DNA of 64,000 bases from Puccinia triticina (GCF_026914185.1 NC_070559.1:8539501-8603500), one strand, 5' to 3'; counted from the first letter of the stretch, positions 44,501-55,275 are shown. Notes: generated from the sequence alone by a model not told the origin. Translations and numbers: made by a program.

Positions 44501-44690
44501 GGGATATTCCCATGGTGATCACGCTACCTACAGGCATGACGCTAGTCTATCCTGTATCCAAACTATCTGGGGTCTGTCGGGTCCCCAGATCTTCGACTCA
44601 GGTAGCCTCTGGCGTGTCTCTGCGGCTGCGTGGACACCGGGGCCCTTGGAGCTGCGCTCTGCGGTCACCTCCCAAGAATGTGATTGAATA
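41590..44690 (-). mobile_element. second DIRS element fragment (DIRS 2)
   Basis: A minus-strand RT/RNase H frame is flanked by GC-rich non-coding DNA (41590-42010 and 44290-44690) that may be its terminal repeats. Gag and tyrosine recombinase are missing. The RT is clearly related to DIRS 1 but diverged. It lies inside the KDZ element, so it arrived later. Exact ends are unknown; DIRS elements do not make target duplications. Confidence 0.65.
42329..44068 (-). CDS. DIRS 2 reverse transcriptase/RNase H
   Basis: 579 residues without a stop. RT motifs: GSFRPINDLSYPRN, VLLAIFDWEKAYRQIP, AFGGVAGCGSF and FRWVDDNLFI. RNase H follows with INWVGDVSSSYGIG, KTLIVWTNNTTSE and ENRADALSRGD. The part from KTLIV onward shows what DIRS 1 looked like before the KDZ insertion. 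The C-terminus is cut short at 42329. The ATG at 44066-44068 may be internal. Confidence 0.85.
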   Translation of the reverse strand: MSSQNEKQSRALLPREKSHRSAFPHSDNQTPVSLPNWPTKVRCEMNIEAWEEALKAAKLWDSFSDVVQGFKEGFDQGIPPHRVGVLPRFTPPNHSSAFLAKEKIQDLIQKETEARRMFGPYEPEEVNKVFPFLRTSPLGAVTNGDGSFRPINDLSYPRNNDSIPSVNSFVDASDFKTTWDDFNKVTTFFRSLKQTVLLAIFDWEKAYRQIPTHPSQWPYLMIKDFKDRILLDTRIAFGGVAGCGSFGRPADAWKLLMKHEFDVLEVFRWVDDNLFIKTHQSTVSMDDIVGRSKELGVKTNDTKFSHFQVKQKFIGFIWNGEEKTVRLPEQKLQERVDQIKMFLSPKHQASFKQVETLAGRLNHVAMLLPQLRCYMCSIYRWLKNWFKKAAPRFLPHDVEEDLTFWLSTLQSFTNTRLIANPEPTEINWVGDVSSSYGIGVLIGDRWSRFQIVKGWKNKLNGPKTIAWLETVAIRIGLLMLKKLRVCRGKTLIVWTNNTTSESLVHNRKSNDIWVNEEWKRIQTLLVNLELDIVAKRVTSTENRADALSRGDASVNSPLDFVSLLLPEDLDKWLTERAPE

Positions 44691-44738
44691 AATTGTTGCG
44701 ACCGAGAAATTATACATCAAAGGCATATCTGCAGGAAT

Positions 44739-45086
44739 TAACTGCTCGGGCAGTCAATTAACTGCTCGGGCAGTCTTGTCCGAGCAGTTGTCGGACAGAT
44801 CTTGTCCGACAAGTTCTGCAATCTGTTGGGTCCATATTGCGGAACTCGTCGGACGAACTTGGTCCACCAACTGCTCGGACAAGACTGTCCGAGCAGTTAG
44901 TTTAGGCAGTGCATGAAAGAACTTGGAAGTATCTATCACGAGCGCAATATTGATGGTATCAAGTAGCGTAAGGAAACTGCTCGGACAAGACGATCCGAGC
45001 AGTTAGTTTAGGCAGTGCATGAAAGAACTTGAAAGTATCTATCACCAGCGCAATATTGATGGTATCTATCAAGTAGCATAAGGAAA
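44739..45086. repeat. cluster of aactgctcgg palindromes and ~104-base tandem repeat
   Basis: At least five copies of aactgctcgg(a/g)ca and its complement ccgagcagtt occur at 44739-44898 and 44975-45004. A block with ggcagtgcatgaaagaac is repeated at 44899-44974 and 45005-45086. The pattern resembles a small foldback MITE followed by a partial duplication. Confidence 0.7.
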
Positions 45087-45159
45087 GAAAAGGAACTCAT
45101 GGTGCCGGCCGCTGAACGAAAGGTTGTCTTTAGTTCAGCAGAAGTTCCATTCCTTGTGC

Positions 45160-45450
45160 ACTCTGATCAAGGAAGGCGCGATCATAATTATTGTTGAAAG
45201 TGTCTCAATTTTTCCCCGAGAGCTCATCACAGGGTAGCACTAACGGACCCATCTCCGAGTTTTGTTTCTGGGCAGAGTCTGATGAGAAAGGTCAAATTAT
45301 TGAACTCTGATCAAGGAAGGCGCAATCGTACTTTTGTTGGTTTCTCAATTTTGCTCCAAGCTCATCCCACAGGGTAGCACCAACAGACCCATCACCGAGT
45401 ATTTATTGTTTCTTTGCAGAGTTGCAGAGTCTGATGAGAACGGTCAAATT
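45160..45450. repeat. tandem direct repeat, ~140-base unit
   Basis: The block ctctgatcaaggaaggcgc...gagtctgatgagaa occurs twice (about 45160-45298 and 45303-45450) with moderate divergence. It lies beyond the 3' end of the KDZ transposase. Confidence 0.65.
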
Positions 45451-45868
45451 GATGACCAAAAATTTGATTGCCAGTGGGGGCGGACCTTCACATCCTTCAT
45501 CGCGCATTGTGAGGGTCTGGTTCAACTTCATAGCCATATCGGCACATGGTATTCATACAACTAACTTGCAAAGTCCAAGCAGTTATTGAAAACTGGCAAT
45601 CAGTTTTCCGACAAAAAATAAACTTTGGGGAAGTTGTTGGGCAGAATGTGCCCAAAGATATTGCAAACTTCTTGGGTAATTAGCTGTGTTTGACCACTGA
45701 TTGGACATTCTGGTCCAAGTGGTCCGATTCTGCAGTGATGCAACATAGAAAGATGTGTTTAATTTCTACAGCTTCGGAAAAGGTACCAGCACTCCCACTT
45801 GCACAAAAGATAGAGATAAAAACAATGATGGATTAATTTGAAACACAGATTGATCCATTTGTGGAAAA

Positions 45869-48800
45869 TTAAGCATTTGTTCCTGCCTCCCGCTCCAGGT
45901 CTGCAAGCATTGTTGCGGACATAATTTGTTCAATGTCCGCAAGATAAGTCTCTTCAAGATCCTCGTCTTCATCTTGATCATCTTCCAGAGGCAGTGGTAA
46001 TGTGTTGAGCTGGTCGCCATTCATTACACCCAACAGCTCAACAGCCATCTCACCGGGAACCGCCATTAAGAGCCCACAATCAATTGATTTCTGGATCCGC
46101 TCAACTTGTAGTTTCCATTTTGACAGAAGCTCCGCGTCCCCACTTTGTTGTGATGTTCTCTCAAACACATCTTGTAACTTCTTGTTCCAATCTAACTGTA
46201 GCGTGGTCAGCTCAATCAACCTTGTGTGGAGTACTAGTGCTACTGCCTCAAGCTTTGAACCGAATGGAATCGACTGAATCAATGGGTGATTCAAAAGAGG
46301 TAGAAGAATTTTGGGGAAAAGGGGATCCATCTGATTGGGAGTCGACTCGTCCGGAAAGGGTACTCCATCAAACAATGTTGTCAGCAAGGATAAAATCCAA
46401 GAGTGATGCTCAGTAGCCCATCTAATTGCACTTCGTGCTTCCCACCCAAGGCAACGCTTTTCCTCCAAAGCCTGGTTGTAGTATGCCAAGTGCTGTATGC
46501 CTTGCTGCGTGAGTGGATCAACTGCCCAAGGTTCGCTTGCGTTCGTGAATAGGCCATCATTCCAGAACATGTCGTCAGCTTGGAGAGCAAGAAGTTGAGA
46601 ATATGTAATTGTGGTTGGGGCAGGACGATTGGGGTTACTGGCAATGAATGCTCGGGCATAGGAGTTGTACGAATCTAGTACAGTGCGTAGGTTTCCAGCT
46701 CGCTTTCGGAGGGCTTCTAAAATTTTCTGTTGACCTCTTGTGCCTAAAAGCAACTCGATTCAGATTAATGTGGCATCCTTTTCAGAGACAAAAGCAAGCT
46801 ACGTACCCAACGTCGTACTTTTGCCAGCGCGAGTCACATGTATCAAAGGTTGCTTCTCCTCCACAAGCGCTAAGAAACCTTGTCGCAGCTCTGTTTTGGC
46901 ATACCACACCTTTGCCAAACTGTCACGTTGGTTTTCTTCACAAAGAAAACAAAGAAGCATTAACTGTATCAGCCATAATCCTAGCCATGGATTCTGTGCT
47001 GAACGATCTATGGCACACCGGTTAAGTTTTTGGCAATCCCAGGGGCACCAACAAGTCGCCTTTGTGTCTCCAGCTGCTGAGAAATAGTTTGGCAAGTGTT
47101 CAGCCGGACAAGTGCTTGGGCTAGTGTCATCAATACTCTGTCTCTATATTGAATTAAGAGAAATTCAAAGTGATAAACATCTCATTCTTTTTTTCTTCCA
47201 ATATGAAGAAGACCTTACCATGCCTGATCGAGCTCAGCTTCCATGCACAAGAGTCTTCCGAGTTCAATCTTCTGCCTCTCCGAGGACTGATTTGAGTTCA
47301 GATGATACGATTTCTCTAGCTGACATTGATTTTCAAGAAATTCATTGGTGTAGTTGTTCCCAGGCGCATACAGATTTGGCTGTGTGTGCAATTTTTCAAG
47401 TGCTGCCGATGATGAAGCGTAGACTGTTTCAGCTTGCTCGAGCTTTTCAAAAAGCCAATGAGCTGTGCAATTGATGTGTGCAATCCACAAGAGAATTCAC
47501 ACCAGAATTTGAGCTATTGCATGTCATCACATTCATTTCAATGAAAAACTGACCAGCCATCTCATTCAGTTGATTGGTAAAGTAATCAGCCCAAGAATCA
47601 ATAGAATTGAACCTATGCATCCTAGTAGAGACACGAAGAATAGAAATTAATGGGGAGAGAAACGCCCAGAGCCGCTCTGATCCCTCCCCATCGGCAACGG
47701 TGGGTCGCTACTTTACTCTACGATAACCGGGGCTGTAGAGTAAAGTAGCAAGCTGCGCCTAACATTTTTACAGTTATTGTTAACGCTAGCGCGCGGATCG
47801 CCGCGTCACGGTTATCGTAACTGGCCTTTTTTTGTACAGCCGTTACTAGTAAAGTAACATGTTATCAAGAAAATTAACATTTTATTAAGCAATTAAGGGT
47901 CAAATTGGCCCTTATCAAGCAGAGAAACCCTTTATTGAGCAGTGAAAGGCCAAATCAGCCCTGAAATGGCCTTTTCTTGCTCAATATGTTGATAAATACC
48001 TGCTGCGCTGCCCATAGATATCGTAGCGGCCTTGAAAAAAAAACACCCGCCCGGTGCGATATCGATATCGCACCACATTTCCCCATTGCTACCGGTCCGG
48101 TTAGCGTAAAGGGACCAAAAATCGCTACGATAACGTTACGATATCAATAACCGTAAAGTAGCGACCCACCGTTGCCATCGGATAGACCCCACCACATATT
48201 GAGCCGGGGGTTGTACTTGACCTGACACAACCACTCATGCACATATGCATGAAAAACCGAAGTGGCAAAGGTCAAATCTGAGTGTTGATTGCTGAGGAGG
48301 TTGCGCTGCATGCCGAATAATCAGCACCAAGCCGATATGGAGTGTAAAGGGTATATAGTACCAACCTTTCTTACATGACTCTCCAGGTGGCAGCCAAGAT
48401 CATACAAGATACCAAACTTTTCTTCAGGGAAATCTTCCAAGAGGTTTTGCAGGATTGAAACCGGGTAGTATAATCTGCAGGGTTGGAGGTAGCATTAGTG
48501 GTTTGTACTGAGGGAGTGATTCACATGTACTCACTTTTTGCCAGTCTTGTATATGTTGACAAACATTAAGGGAATATTGTGACAACAGGTACTCGCAAAC
48601 AAACCATTGTCGTCACATTTCTCCCAGCTTGTTTCACCACGTGTGTCGTTGGCCGCTTTGTGTGAATCAGAACAGGGCGGCTATTTTGCACACGAATTAC
48701 ATCAGTAATCATTGTGACTTGCCAAGATAAGATTGACAGGCAGTGCTTACATCAATGCCTACAGCGGATGCCTCAGTTGCCGCAAATTCAGTTGCATCCG

Positions 48801-49950
48801 GGCTGATCTTTGATGGCGGAATGAAGCTTTTGGGGTACTGGGTCTCGAGTGGATCGTCTTTACTTGCATATGCATAGTGCCGTTGTTGGAAGTTGCCGTC
48901 CAATGCCACGATTATAGTTGGTTCGTCCTGATGAGCCTTCACTTCATTTTCCCTAGGTCCAAAGCAGCGAGGACATTTGCTTGCCCATTGTTCAGTAGGG
49001 GTTAGCTGCAATCCTTCTCGAAAAAAGGTACAACAGTTAACTTGAATACAAGCGTAGAGATCTACGCTGTAAGAAAATGGCACCCAAAGAACTCGTTTGC
49101 GGTATTTGCCTCCACGAGAGTATGATGGACGCTGAGATCGTGAATCCAAGAAATTGCATAAGGCCTTGACAAACGCAGAGTTCGAGACCACCGCCGATCT
49201 AAAGAGGTGGTAGTGGAATTGAAGCAGTCGGATTGAGAAAGCCGTTTGGGGACAATCAGGTGAGCTAGCAAGATATCCATAGTGGATTAATCGGATGACG
49301 TCGGGAGTACACTTGCAGAATGGCAAGTCAATTGATATGCACCGGGCTGAGCAATGAATACCACCATTAGCGATTTTCATTAAGTTTTGTTTGCATAGGA
49401 GTACTCACTAATAATGTCAAAGCAGTCAATTTTTCTTGAGTGAACTTGATCTGGCTGGCAAGTACACAACTCCGAAGGAAATACTCAAGTTCCATACGCC
49501 TCCGGTCTGTTTTGGTACGTCCAGTTTGAGGTTTTTCTTTGGCAGAGCAAGAAGGCAGCAGTGGCGTCTTTTTCAAGTTGCATCCAGCGATTTTGGAGTC
49601 TAACACGTGCTTCGGCATATCGGCGGGCTTGGTGATAGCTGGCATGGGCAGAACTCGGAAGATTACCTAGATCCACTTGCCAATCGGGATCGGTGTAACT
49701 TCCGATGGGAGGTTTGTAATTTGGATGGTCGGGCTGCTTGTTATTGATGTCTTCCCAGACTCCAGGTTCGTGGTCAGCATCAATTTGTCCGAGTCGCTGT
49801 CCAATTCTAACATCGCGTTCTATTAAAGACTGTTCTTCAAGTTCCTGTCAGGCGTTGTTGTTCCAGGCTCTTCGTGTTCGGTTGCGACGGGGTGGAGGTC
49901 TTGTATTGACTGATTGTGTGCGCATATTGGGGTGATTGGATTGAGGCATG
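45869..49950 (-). pseudogene. KDZ-superfamily transposase, damaged
   Basis: Reads right to left. The N-terminal part (49950-49370) has stops in each frame. 48709-49380 holds the CxC1-type cysteine region (FCKC..., GYLASSPDCPQTAFS, KCPRCFGP) and the catalytic D in VALDGNFQQRH. Then come the segments VNIYKTG, FHAYVHEWLCQ and NMWWGLSDGEGSERLWAFLSPLI, which together match the RNase H-fold of KDZ transposases. The C-terminal helical region (45869-46753) has LLALQADDMFWNDG and an acidic tail. MITE B is inserted in the codons for LSDG. Some gaps may be introns, but stops in the N-terminal part indicate a broken gene. Confidence 0.8.
47695..48174. mobile_element. MITE B, 7-base duplication CCATCGG
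   Basis: 480 bases with ends CAACGGTGGGTCGCTAC...GTAGCGACCCACCGTTG, flanked by CCATCGG at 47688-47694 and 48175-48181. It interrupts the KDZ transposase; removing it and one duplication restores the LSDGEG codons in frame. The interior is rich in self-complementary cgataaccg / taacgctagcg motifs. No ORF. Confidence 0.88.
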
Positions 49951-50052
49951 GTGGATGATGGTTAGTCGGCAGCGTGATTGAGGTGCTTTGGGGATGTGAT
50001 ACATTGAAATATGTAAATATGTACATACGGGGTACATAGGTCACGGCACCAT

Positions 50053-50221
50053 GAGGGCTTGATGACTAATCATGGAGGACTTGTCGAGTTTTGGCGGAAA
50101 TGTAGCCGAGGTGACACGCGGAGAGGCGAGGTTGGGCAAGGTCTGCTAACTGACTATCCAGCAGGTTTCATGCACCGTGTGCATGTACTTCTGTATAGTC
50201 AGGGGGGTATCGAAAGGGGTG
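50053..50221 (-). repeat. right terminal inverted repeat of KDZ element
   Basis: Complement of 38404-38572 with a few differences, ending GGGGTG before the AAGACCCT duplication. Confidence 0.9.
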
Positions 50222-50488
50222 AAGACCCTCATTGTCTGGACCGACAATACAACCACAGAGACGGTCATACGCCAACGGAAATCCCGACACCCAGCGGTCA
50301 ACGAAGAGTGGAAGCTCATACAGAAGACCCTGGTGGAAATGGAGATTGATATTGTGTCAAAACGTGTCACCTCCGCCGAGAACGCAGCTGACGCCTTATC
50401 GAGGGGAGACAGATCAGGTCACGACACGAAGTATCAGATAGCAGTGGTAGTCCCTTGGGACCTAGAATTCAGACTTTTCCAAGTGTAA
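50222..50488 (+). CDS. DIRS 1 RNase H, C-terminal remainder
   Basis: Continuation of the DIRS 1 RT/RNase H after the KDZ insertion: KTLIVWTDNTTTE, then ENAADALSRGD, matching DIRS 2. The stop is near 50486-50488. Joined to 36958-38395, less one duplication, the domain is continuous. Confidence 0.8.
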   Translation, partial: KTLIVWTDNTTTETVIRQRKSRHPAVNEEWKLIQKTLVEMEIDIVSKRVTSAENAADALSRGDRSGHDTKYQIAVVVPWDLEFRLFQV

Positions 50489-50631
50489 CAAGTTGTACCT
50501 AGCTTCTAACTTGTCTCGAATCATGTCTCCCCCCAATGTTCCCCTCCGTTTGCAATTTAAAAAGACCACCGTCTGCTCCAACTGAGATATCCTGACTCCC
50601 AACCGGAGTAAGACCCTTCCCTCCGAGAATC

Positions 50632-51642
50632 ATGAACTCAGCAGAGGACCTCCCCAACCTGACCGCCTTAATCAGGAAAGGCTCTGGACCAAGAGACATA
50701 ACCTCGGACGACAAACATTTTCTCCTCGGGTACCGATGGAACACCCTGTCTTGTTACAATTCAGCCGTGAAGAAGTACCTGAAGTTCGCACAGGCAACAG
50801 GACTAATTCCTTTCTCCCTACCCCTCTTGGAGAAGGACATTTACGAGTTCTGCTGCTGGGCAGGAAGAACTTTCGAGTCACCTAAGCCCCAAGAGGTATC
50901 CTCCGTCACTTTGACGAAGTACATCGCGGGAATACAGATGTGGCACACTCTTCACGATGCAAAATACCCCCAAGACAAAAAAAATAAGGTCGCCGTACTC
51001 CTCAGGTCGTCGGCATACATTGACGCAGAATCCGCCATTAGACCCAGAAAGAAGGCAGTGATGATAAGACACCTGGTCATGCTCACCACTGCCTGGATCA
51101 AAGGGACAGAGTTCCAGAAGGCTCTGCTGGACCTTTGCATCGTGGCATTTTGGGGACTCGCTCGGTTAGGCGAACTCACCTACAACGACAGGACCGGGAC
51201 CCTCCGCCGCTCTGCTTCCGTCATGGTTAGTGACGCGACCATCTGGGAATTGTTACCCAGGAAAAGAGCGGTCATCAGCATCAGAGGAGCCAAAACGGCC
51301 GGCCCCGGAATTACACAAGAGCTAAACCTGACCTCCGTCGATCTAATGCTCTGCCCGATCCTGGCCTTGGAAAGAAGAATTCAGAATGCAATCGGCCAAG
51401 ACACCTCACTTTTTGGCTACTGGGAGTCAGGGAAGCGCGTACACCTCACCAAATCAGACGCCTGCTGCGCCCTGACTCAATTTCGGATGTCGAAGGGGTG
51501 CTCCGGGATCTCAGGACACTCATTCAGGGTTGGAGGAACATCCTTCAGACACTCCACGGGAGCATCCAAAGAAGAACTCTGCGCATTAAGGAGGTGGACC
51601 TCAGACTGCTACAGACTGTACATCCAAACTTATTCAAAATAA
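50632..51642 (+). CDS. DIRS 1 tyrosine recombinase
   Basis: 336 residues. The N-terminal SAM-like core-binding domain (~residues 25-130) is followed by the catalytic domain with R in FWGLARLGELTY, H-x-x-R in SGHSFRVGG, and the Tyr near the C-terminus in CYRLYIQTYSK. The full R-H-R-Y set is present, so the enzyme could be active. DIRS elements use it instead of an integrase to insert circular DNA. It follows RNase H by ~140 bases on the same strand. Confidence 0.9.
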   Translation: MNSAEDLPNLTALIRKGSGPRDITSDDKHFLLGYRWNTLSCYNSAVKKYLKFAQATGLIPFSLPLLEKDIYEFCCWAGRTFESPKPQEVSSVTLTKYIAGIQMWHTLHDAKYPQDKKNKVAVLLRSSAYIDAESAIRPRKKAVMIRHLVMLTTAWIKGTEFQKALLDLCIVAFWGLARLGELTYNDRTGTLRRSASVMVSDATIWELLPRKRAVISIRGAKTAGPGITQELNLTSVDLMLCPILALERRIQNAIGQDTSLFGYWESGKRVHLTKSDACCALTQFRMSKGCSGISGHSFRVGGTSFRHSTGASKEELCALRRWTSDCYRLYIQTYSK

Positions 51643-51703
51643 GAGGATGAAGATAGCAGGAACATATTGCGCGAGCTCAAGAGATGCTGGAAGAAATAGT
51701 AAC

Positions 51704-52170
51704 CAACGGTGGGCCGCTACGCTACACTACGCTACAGGGCCACTTAGCGTTAGCGTAGCGGCAAAAAGCGCCCGCTCATTTTGAGTAGCGTTAGCGCGCT
51801 GTTAGCGCCGCTACGCTGCGCTACGTTTCAGCGGCGCTAACAGCGCGCCAATTGTTTGTTAGTGTTAGCGCGCCGCTACAGTCACTACGCTGCGCTACAG
51901 CGCTTTTAGCGGAAAAAAAGGCCTTTTTTTCAGCTAAAAGCACTGTGGCGCACTGTAGCGCGCGCTCTTTTGCGCCCTGCGTGTGTAGCGTTAGCGCAAT
52001 TGCGCGCATCTGCGCTAACGCTACGCTAACAGCTAAGTTAGCTGCGCACCCTTTGCGCGTAGCGTTAGCGCAGAAAGGCGCAATTCCGCTAACGCTACGC
52101 TAAAATTTAGCGGAATTGCGCTGCGCTACGCCACGCTAACGCTACGGTTAGCGTAGCTGGCCCACCGTTG
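51704..52170. mobile_element. MITE C, 7-base duplication TAGTAAC
   Basis: 467 bases with ends CAACGGTGGGCC...GGCCCACCGTTG, flanked by TAGTAAC at 51697-51703 and 52171-52177. The interior is almost wholly gcgctaacgctacgc-type motifs in both orientations. It lies 60 bases after the recombinase stop. No ORF. Confidence 0.88.
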
Positions 52171-52177
52171 TAGTAAC

Positions 52178-52735
52178 CCTGTCGTGTAGAGTGTCCCCGC
52201 AATCCAACTACCTAACATGGCCCTCATGAGGTCTCATAACCCGAGCAGAATCTATTGGCGCCCGGCTCTGGAACTACGTCCCAGAGAAATGGGTCTAGCG
52301 CCTCTGCCCCCGCACCCTTGGGTGCCTTTCTGCTCCGGGAGGCTCCGGTCTGCTGACGTCTCCTCCCTTGGGAGCTTCTCCCTGTGCTTTCCTCCTCCCG
52401 GAGGACCACAGGAGAGGAATGACCAAGTCAGCGGATCGGGGGAAGTTACCTCCCCCCGACCCTCACACGGGCGTCTTGGGAGACCACTCCCTGGTCTTCG
52501 GGACGCCCTCAATGTAAGCAGTCTGGAAGGGAATAGACCTGAACAGAATCCTGTGTCTACCGGCCGCTGGCACCGCGAAAGCGGGCGCCTGAGAAGCGGA
52601 CCGGTCACGCTCACCGCGCGCGAGAGCTATCACGCAGCAGCTGCGGGAGACCCTCCCCCTACGCTCAGGGATACTCTTCAAGCGCGACTTCCCCGCGGCG
52701 TCCAGGCCAGGAATGGATAATGAATTTGAAACTTC
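52178..52735 (+). other. GC-rich 3' terminus of DIRS 1
   Basis: GC-rich, inverted-repeat-bearing DNA (for example ctccgggaggct / cctcccggagg) without a supported gene. It ends near 52735 where base composition drops. The ORFs here (52217-52720 on +, 52252-52681 on -) are GC-rich shadows. Confidence 0.45.
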
Positions 52736-54479
52736 TTGAACTCATTGTTTCATGTTAAAAGGTACATCAATATCCCCAGCAGAGAGTGCACCCACAAGAG
52801 GATAAGCAATAAGATGGAAAGCTGACAATCTAATCTAATCAGGGATCAAGGTCTACAAGATGGTAAGAAAGCAAACATGACCATAATAAGAGACAGACCA
52901 AATGGATGGGGACTCATAATTGTTGGATATCTTTGTAAGGGTTCTATGAACCCTCACTGATGGCGACGACAAAAGGGCATGGGAGCGAGGCAGCAAGCCT
53001 TTGAGGTTCTAGTTCCAAACGCTGGGGCTATATTTCAAAGACTAGTCAAGAGAGATTAGATCTCTCTGGCTAGATACACAGACAAAACAAAAGGGAAAAA
53101 GGAGAAGAAGGAAAAGGTGCTCACCTAGTCAAGAGAGATTAGATCTCTGCTCGACTAGGGAAGAGCGGGGTCGAGTCTAAGTATGAGTCTTGCAGGGGGT
53201 TTAGGGTTAGGTGATCCCATAAACCCTTGTGTGGAGTCCCAATGTCAAGGGGGGCTTCACAATCTTTGATCTGAAAACATGCCTATAGAGAAGGATAAAA
53301 AGGGTGGAATGGGGGGAGTATAAAGTGTAAGGAATTTTAGGGATGAGTGGAAACAAGACTGAAATTCAACACATATTACCCAAAATTCAGCCAATTGGCT
53401 GAATTTTTGAGGTTCCATGCAAATTTGGGGTGATTGGATGCCCCAATCATGCAGATTGTGGATTGGATGGATAAACCAATCCCGTTAATGCAATAGTTTT
53501 GTCCAATGTTCTCCAATCAGGTCAAGTTGGACCAACCATGAGCACCAATCACAGAAAGTGACCCGGTGGTGTAGTCCAGTAGAGAACTTGAATCCCTTCT
53601 CTCTACTGGCTAGGTAAGCCTTTTTGTAAGGACTCAAAGTCCTTCACTGAGTGATCAGTGGAGCGGAGGGCCAAAGGCCTGAAGTTCTATGAAAAGAGTG
53701 TGTATTTTGAAGGAATGACAAAAAAGGGAAAGCCATGGTGAAGTCCAGCTTGAGGAAAAAAGAGAAGAGAAGTCCCTTCAAATGGGAGTACAAGATATAT
53801 AGGGCACAATATCCTGTATAAGCATAAGTGTGTATGTGTCTAATGAGCTGAGTTTGAGTAAGCGTGAAACACAAGTGAAACTCTTACACTTTTCCATTCT
53901 TCTCTCTCATCACTCTAGTTGTACTTACAGAGAACTTGGATCCCTTCTCTCTACTGGCTAGTCCCCTGCAATCCAGTATACGTTGGCACTAGAATTTCTC
54001 CAAGGCCCTTCAGCCTGTCCCTTGTGCCACCTTTCAACCATTTAGTGAAGACCCCTACTTTGGAGTCTCACACTGAACACAATTTTGGAGCTTTTGGAGC
54101 TTGTAGATCTCAGAATTTACTCCCCTAAGGTTTCTGCCAAGTGTTTCTTTTTTTTGGCCCTGAACTTCCAGACTCAGTCTTGGAACCCGCGCACAAACAC
54201 ATAATCATGTACTTATAAGCACATATATGGGTTAACAAAACTTTTAAGGCCATAATCAAATTGTAAATCCATAAAATGTAAGGGAGCAAGTTGGATTGAG
54301 ACATATGTACATACAAACAAGCAACAAAGGCTGAGTGAGAAATAAAAATAAGTGTCAATGAATGCTGAGTCAGAGTATGTATCAAACGAGTGACACAAAA
54401 GGAGGTAAATAAACAATAAAGAAGAAGCAAAACAGAAATAAGCAAGAGGAAAAAGATCTTGCAATCACAGAACTCAAGC
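52736..54479. repeat. repeat-rich DNA, no gene; diverged LTR-like blocks
   Basis: Related blocks occur near 52930 (tttgtaagggttctatg) and 53620 (tttgtaaggactcaaag). The 31-base segment agaacttg(a/g)atcccttctctctactggctag occurs at 53584-53614 and 53933-53963. The DNA between starts GTAAGC and ends CTTACAG, so it resembles an intron or the product of a tandem duplication. No family assigned. Confidence 0.5.
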
Positions 54480-55275
54480 ATTGATGACCACAAAGTCCAT
54501 GCAGGCTTGTTGAGAAATGCAGCGGTGGGAAGTATACTTTTTCATCAAAATTTCAGACTTGTTCCCACTGTATCCTTCTCAATACACCGAGAGCTGTCGC
54601 TCAACTCACCAGAAATACTTTTGGATTGTGATTAGCTGGCAGGACTGCCTGAATTTCTCAAAAACAGTCTTGCAGGCAGAGAATGAGGTGGCAGTGTGAG
54701 ATTGCTTTTGATAGGCTACAAAAGAAATGAAGTATTAGAAGAATCAAGGAAACATGAATCAGGGAGAGGAAGAAAACTTACATTCTTTGATATAAGACCA
54801 GAAGAACTTGATTGGATTCAATTCACAATGAAATTTTGGTAGAAATAAACAAACATGTCCCGCATCTTGATCATTGTTTGAAGCAAGGGCTGTTTTTTGA
54901 CAAAATCCAATTGTTGCAAAAGAATCTTAGACCAACAACAACTCATGATGTTTTCAGTTATATTGTTGTTGGCTGCATGGCTGGATTTGCTGTTAGGATT
55001 TTCACCTTCTTCAGCCATCAGTTCTGTGACACATTGCTCCTCAGTCAAGAAATAGCCAGTGTCTTTGGCTTGTTGAATCAATCTTGCAGAATGGTTGCAA
55101 CTTGCTGGCATCTTTTTGAATGTTTGAAGTGGTAAAAGTGCTGCATTGAAGCTTCAAGGCAGGTTTGCCTTCTCTGATTCTTGGCGAAGAATAGTGTTCC
55201 CAAAGCCCCCGCTCCTCAAGGATTACTTGAATCACTTTTGGTTGTCCAGCACGTTTAGGATCGGGGTGCAAAGAG
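54480..55275 (-). pseudogene. DDE transposase remnant (Tc1/pogo-like)
   Basis: Fragments in several frames, right to left: HPDPKRAGQPKVIQVILEERGL, then (54800-54890) DAGHVCLFLPKFHCELNPIK followed by FFW, the signature of a DDE_3-type domain with the last acidic residue in CELN. After a candidate intron (GTAAGT at about 54781 to a TAG near 54716) comes a C-terminal piece with EGYSGNKSEILMKKYTSHR. Stops and frameshifts separate them, and the N-terminal half with the first Asp is missing. Inactive. Confidence 0.7.

Larger units (their letters stand above)
38404..50221. mobile_element. KDZ DNA transposon inserted in DIRS 1
   Basis: 11,818 bases with 169-base inverted ends starting CACCCCTTTTGATACCCCCC, flanked by the 8-base duplication AAGACCCT (38396-38403 and 50222-50229). 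Six or ten bases are formally possible because the end overlaps the target, but eight fits the superfamily. It carries an HMG-box gene on + and a KDZ-type (Kyakuja-Dileera-Zisupton) transposase on -. It has since received a DIRS fragment, a MITE and smaller repeats. Near-identical ends suggest it is fairly young. Confidence 0.85.
34540..52735 (+). mobile_element. DIRS-order tyrosine-recombinase retroelement (DIRS 1), split
   Basis: Gag, RT/RNase H and tyrosine recombinase in one direction, without integrase or protease, define a DIRS/Ngaro-type element. It is cut inside RNase H at 38403 by the KDZ transposon and resumes at 50222. GC-rich non-coding DNA at 34540-34760 and 52180-52735 is likely terminal sequence; I could not match the two ends as inverted or split direct repeats, so DIRS versus Ngaro is open. 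A MITE lies after the recombinase gene. Confidence 0.8.

Noticed and set aside
46002..47474. Plus-strand frames of 91-125 residues
   Set aside because: Shadows of the KDZ transposase on the minus strand.
52217..52720. 167-residue frame at the DIRS 1 right end
   Set aside because: GC-rich terminal DNA, no domain; likely part of the terminal repeat.
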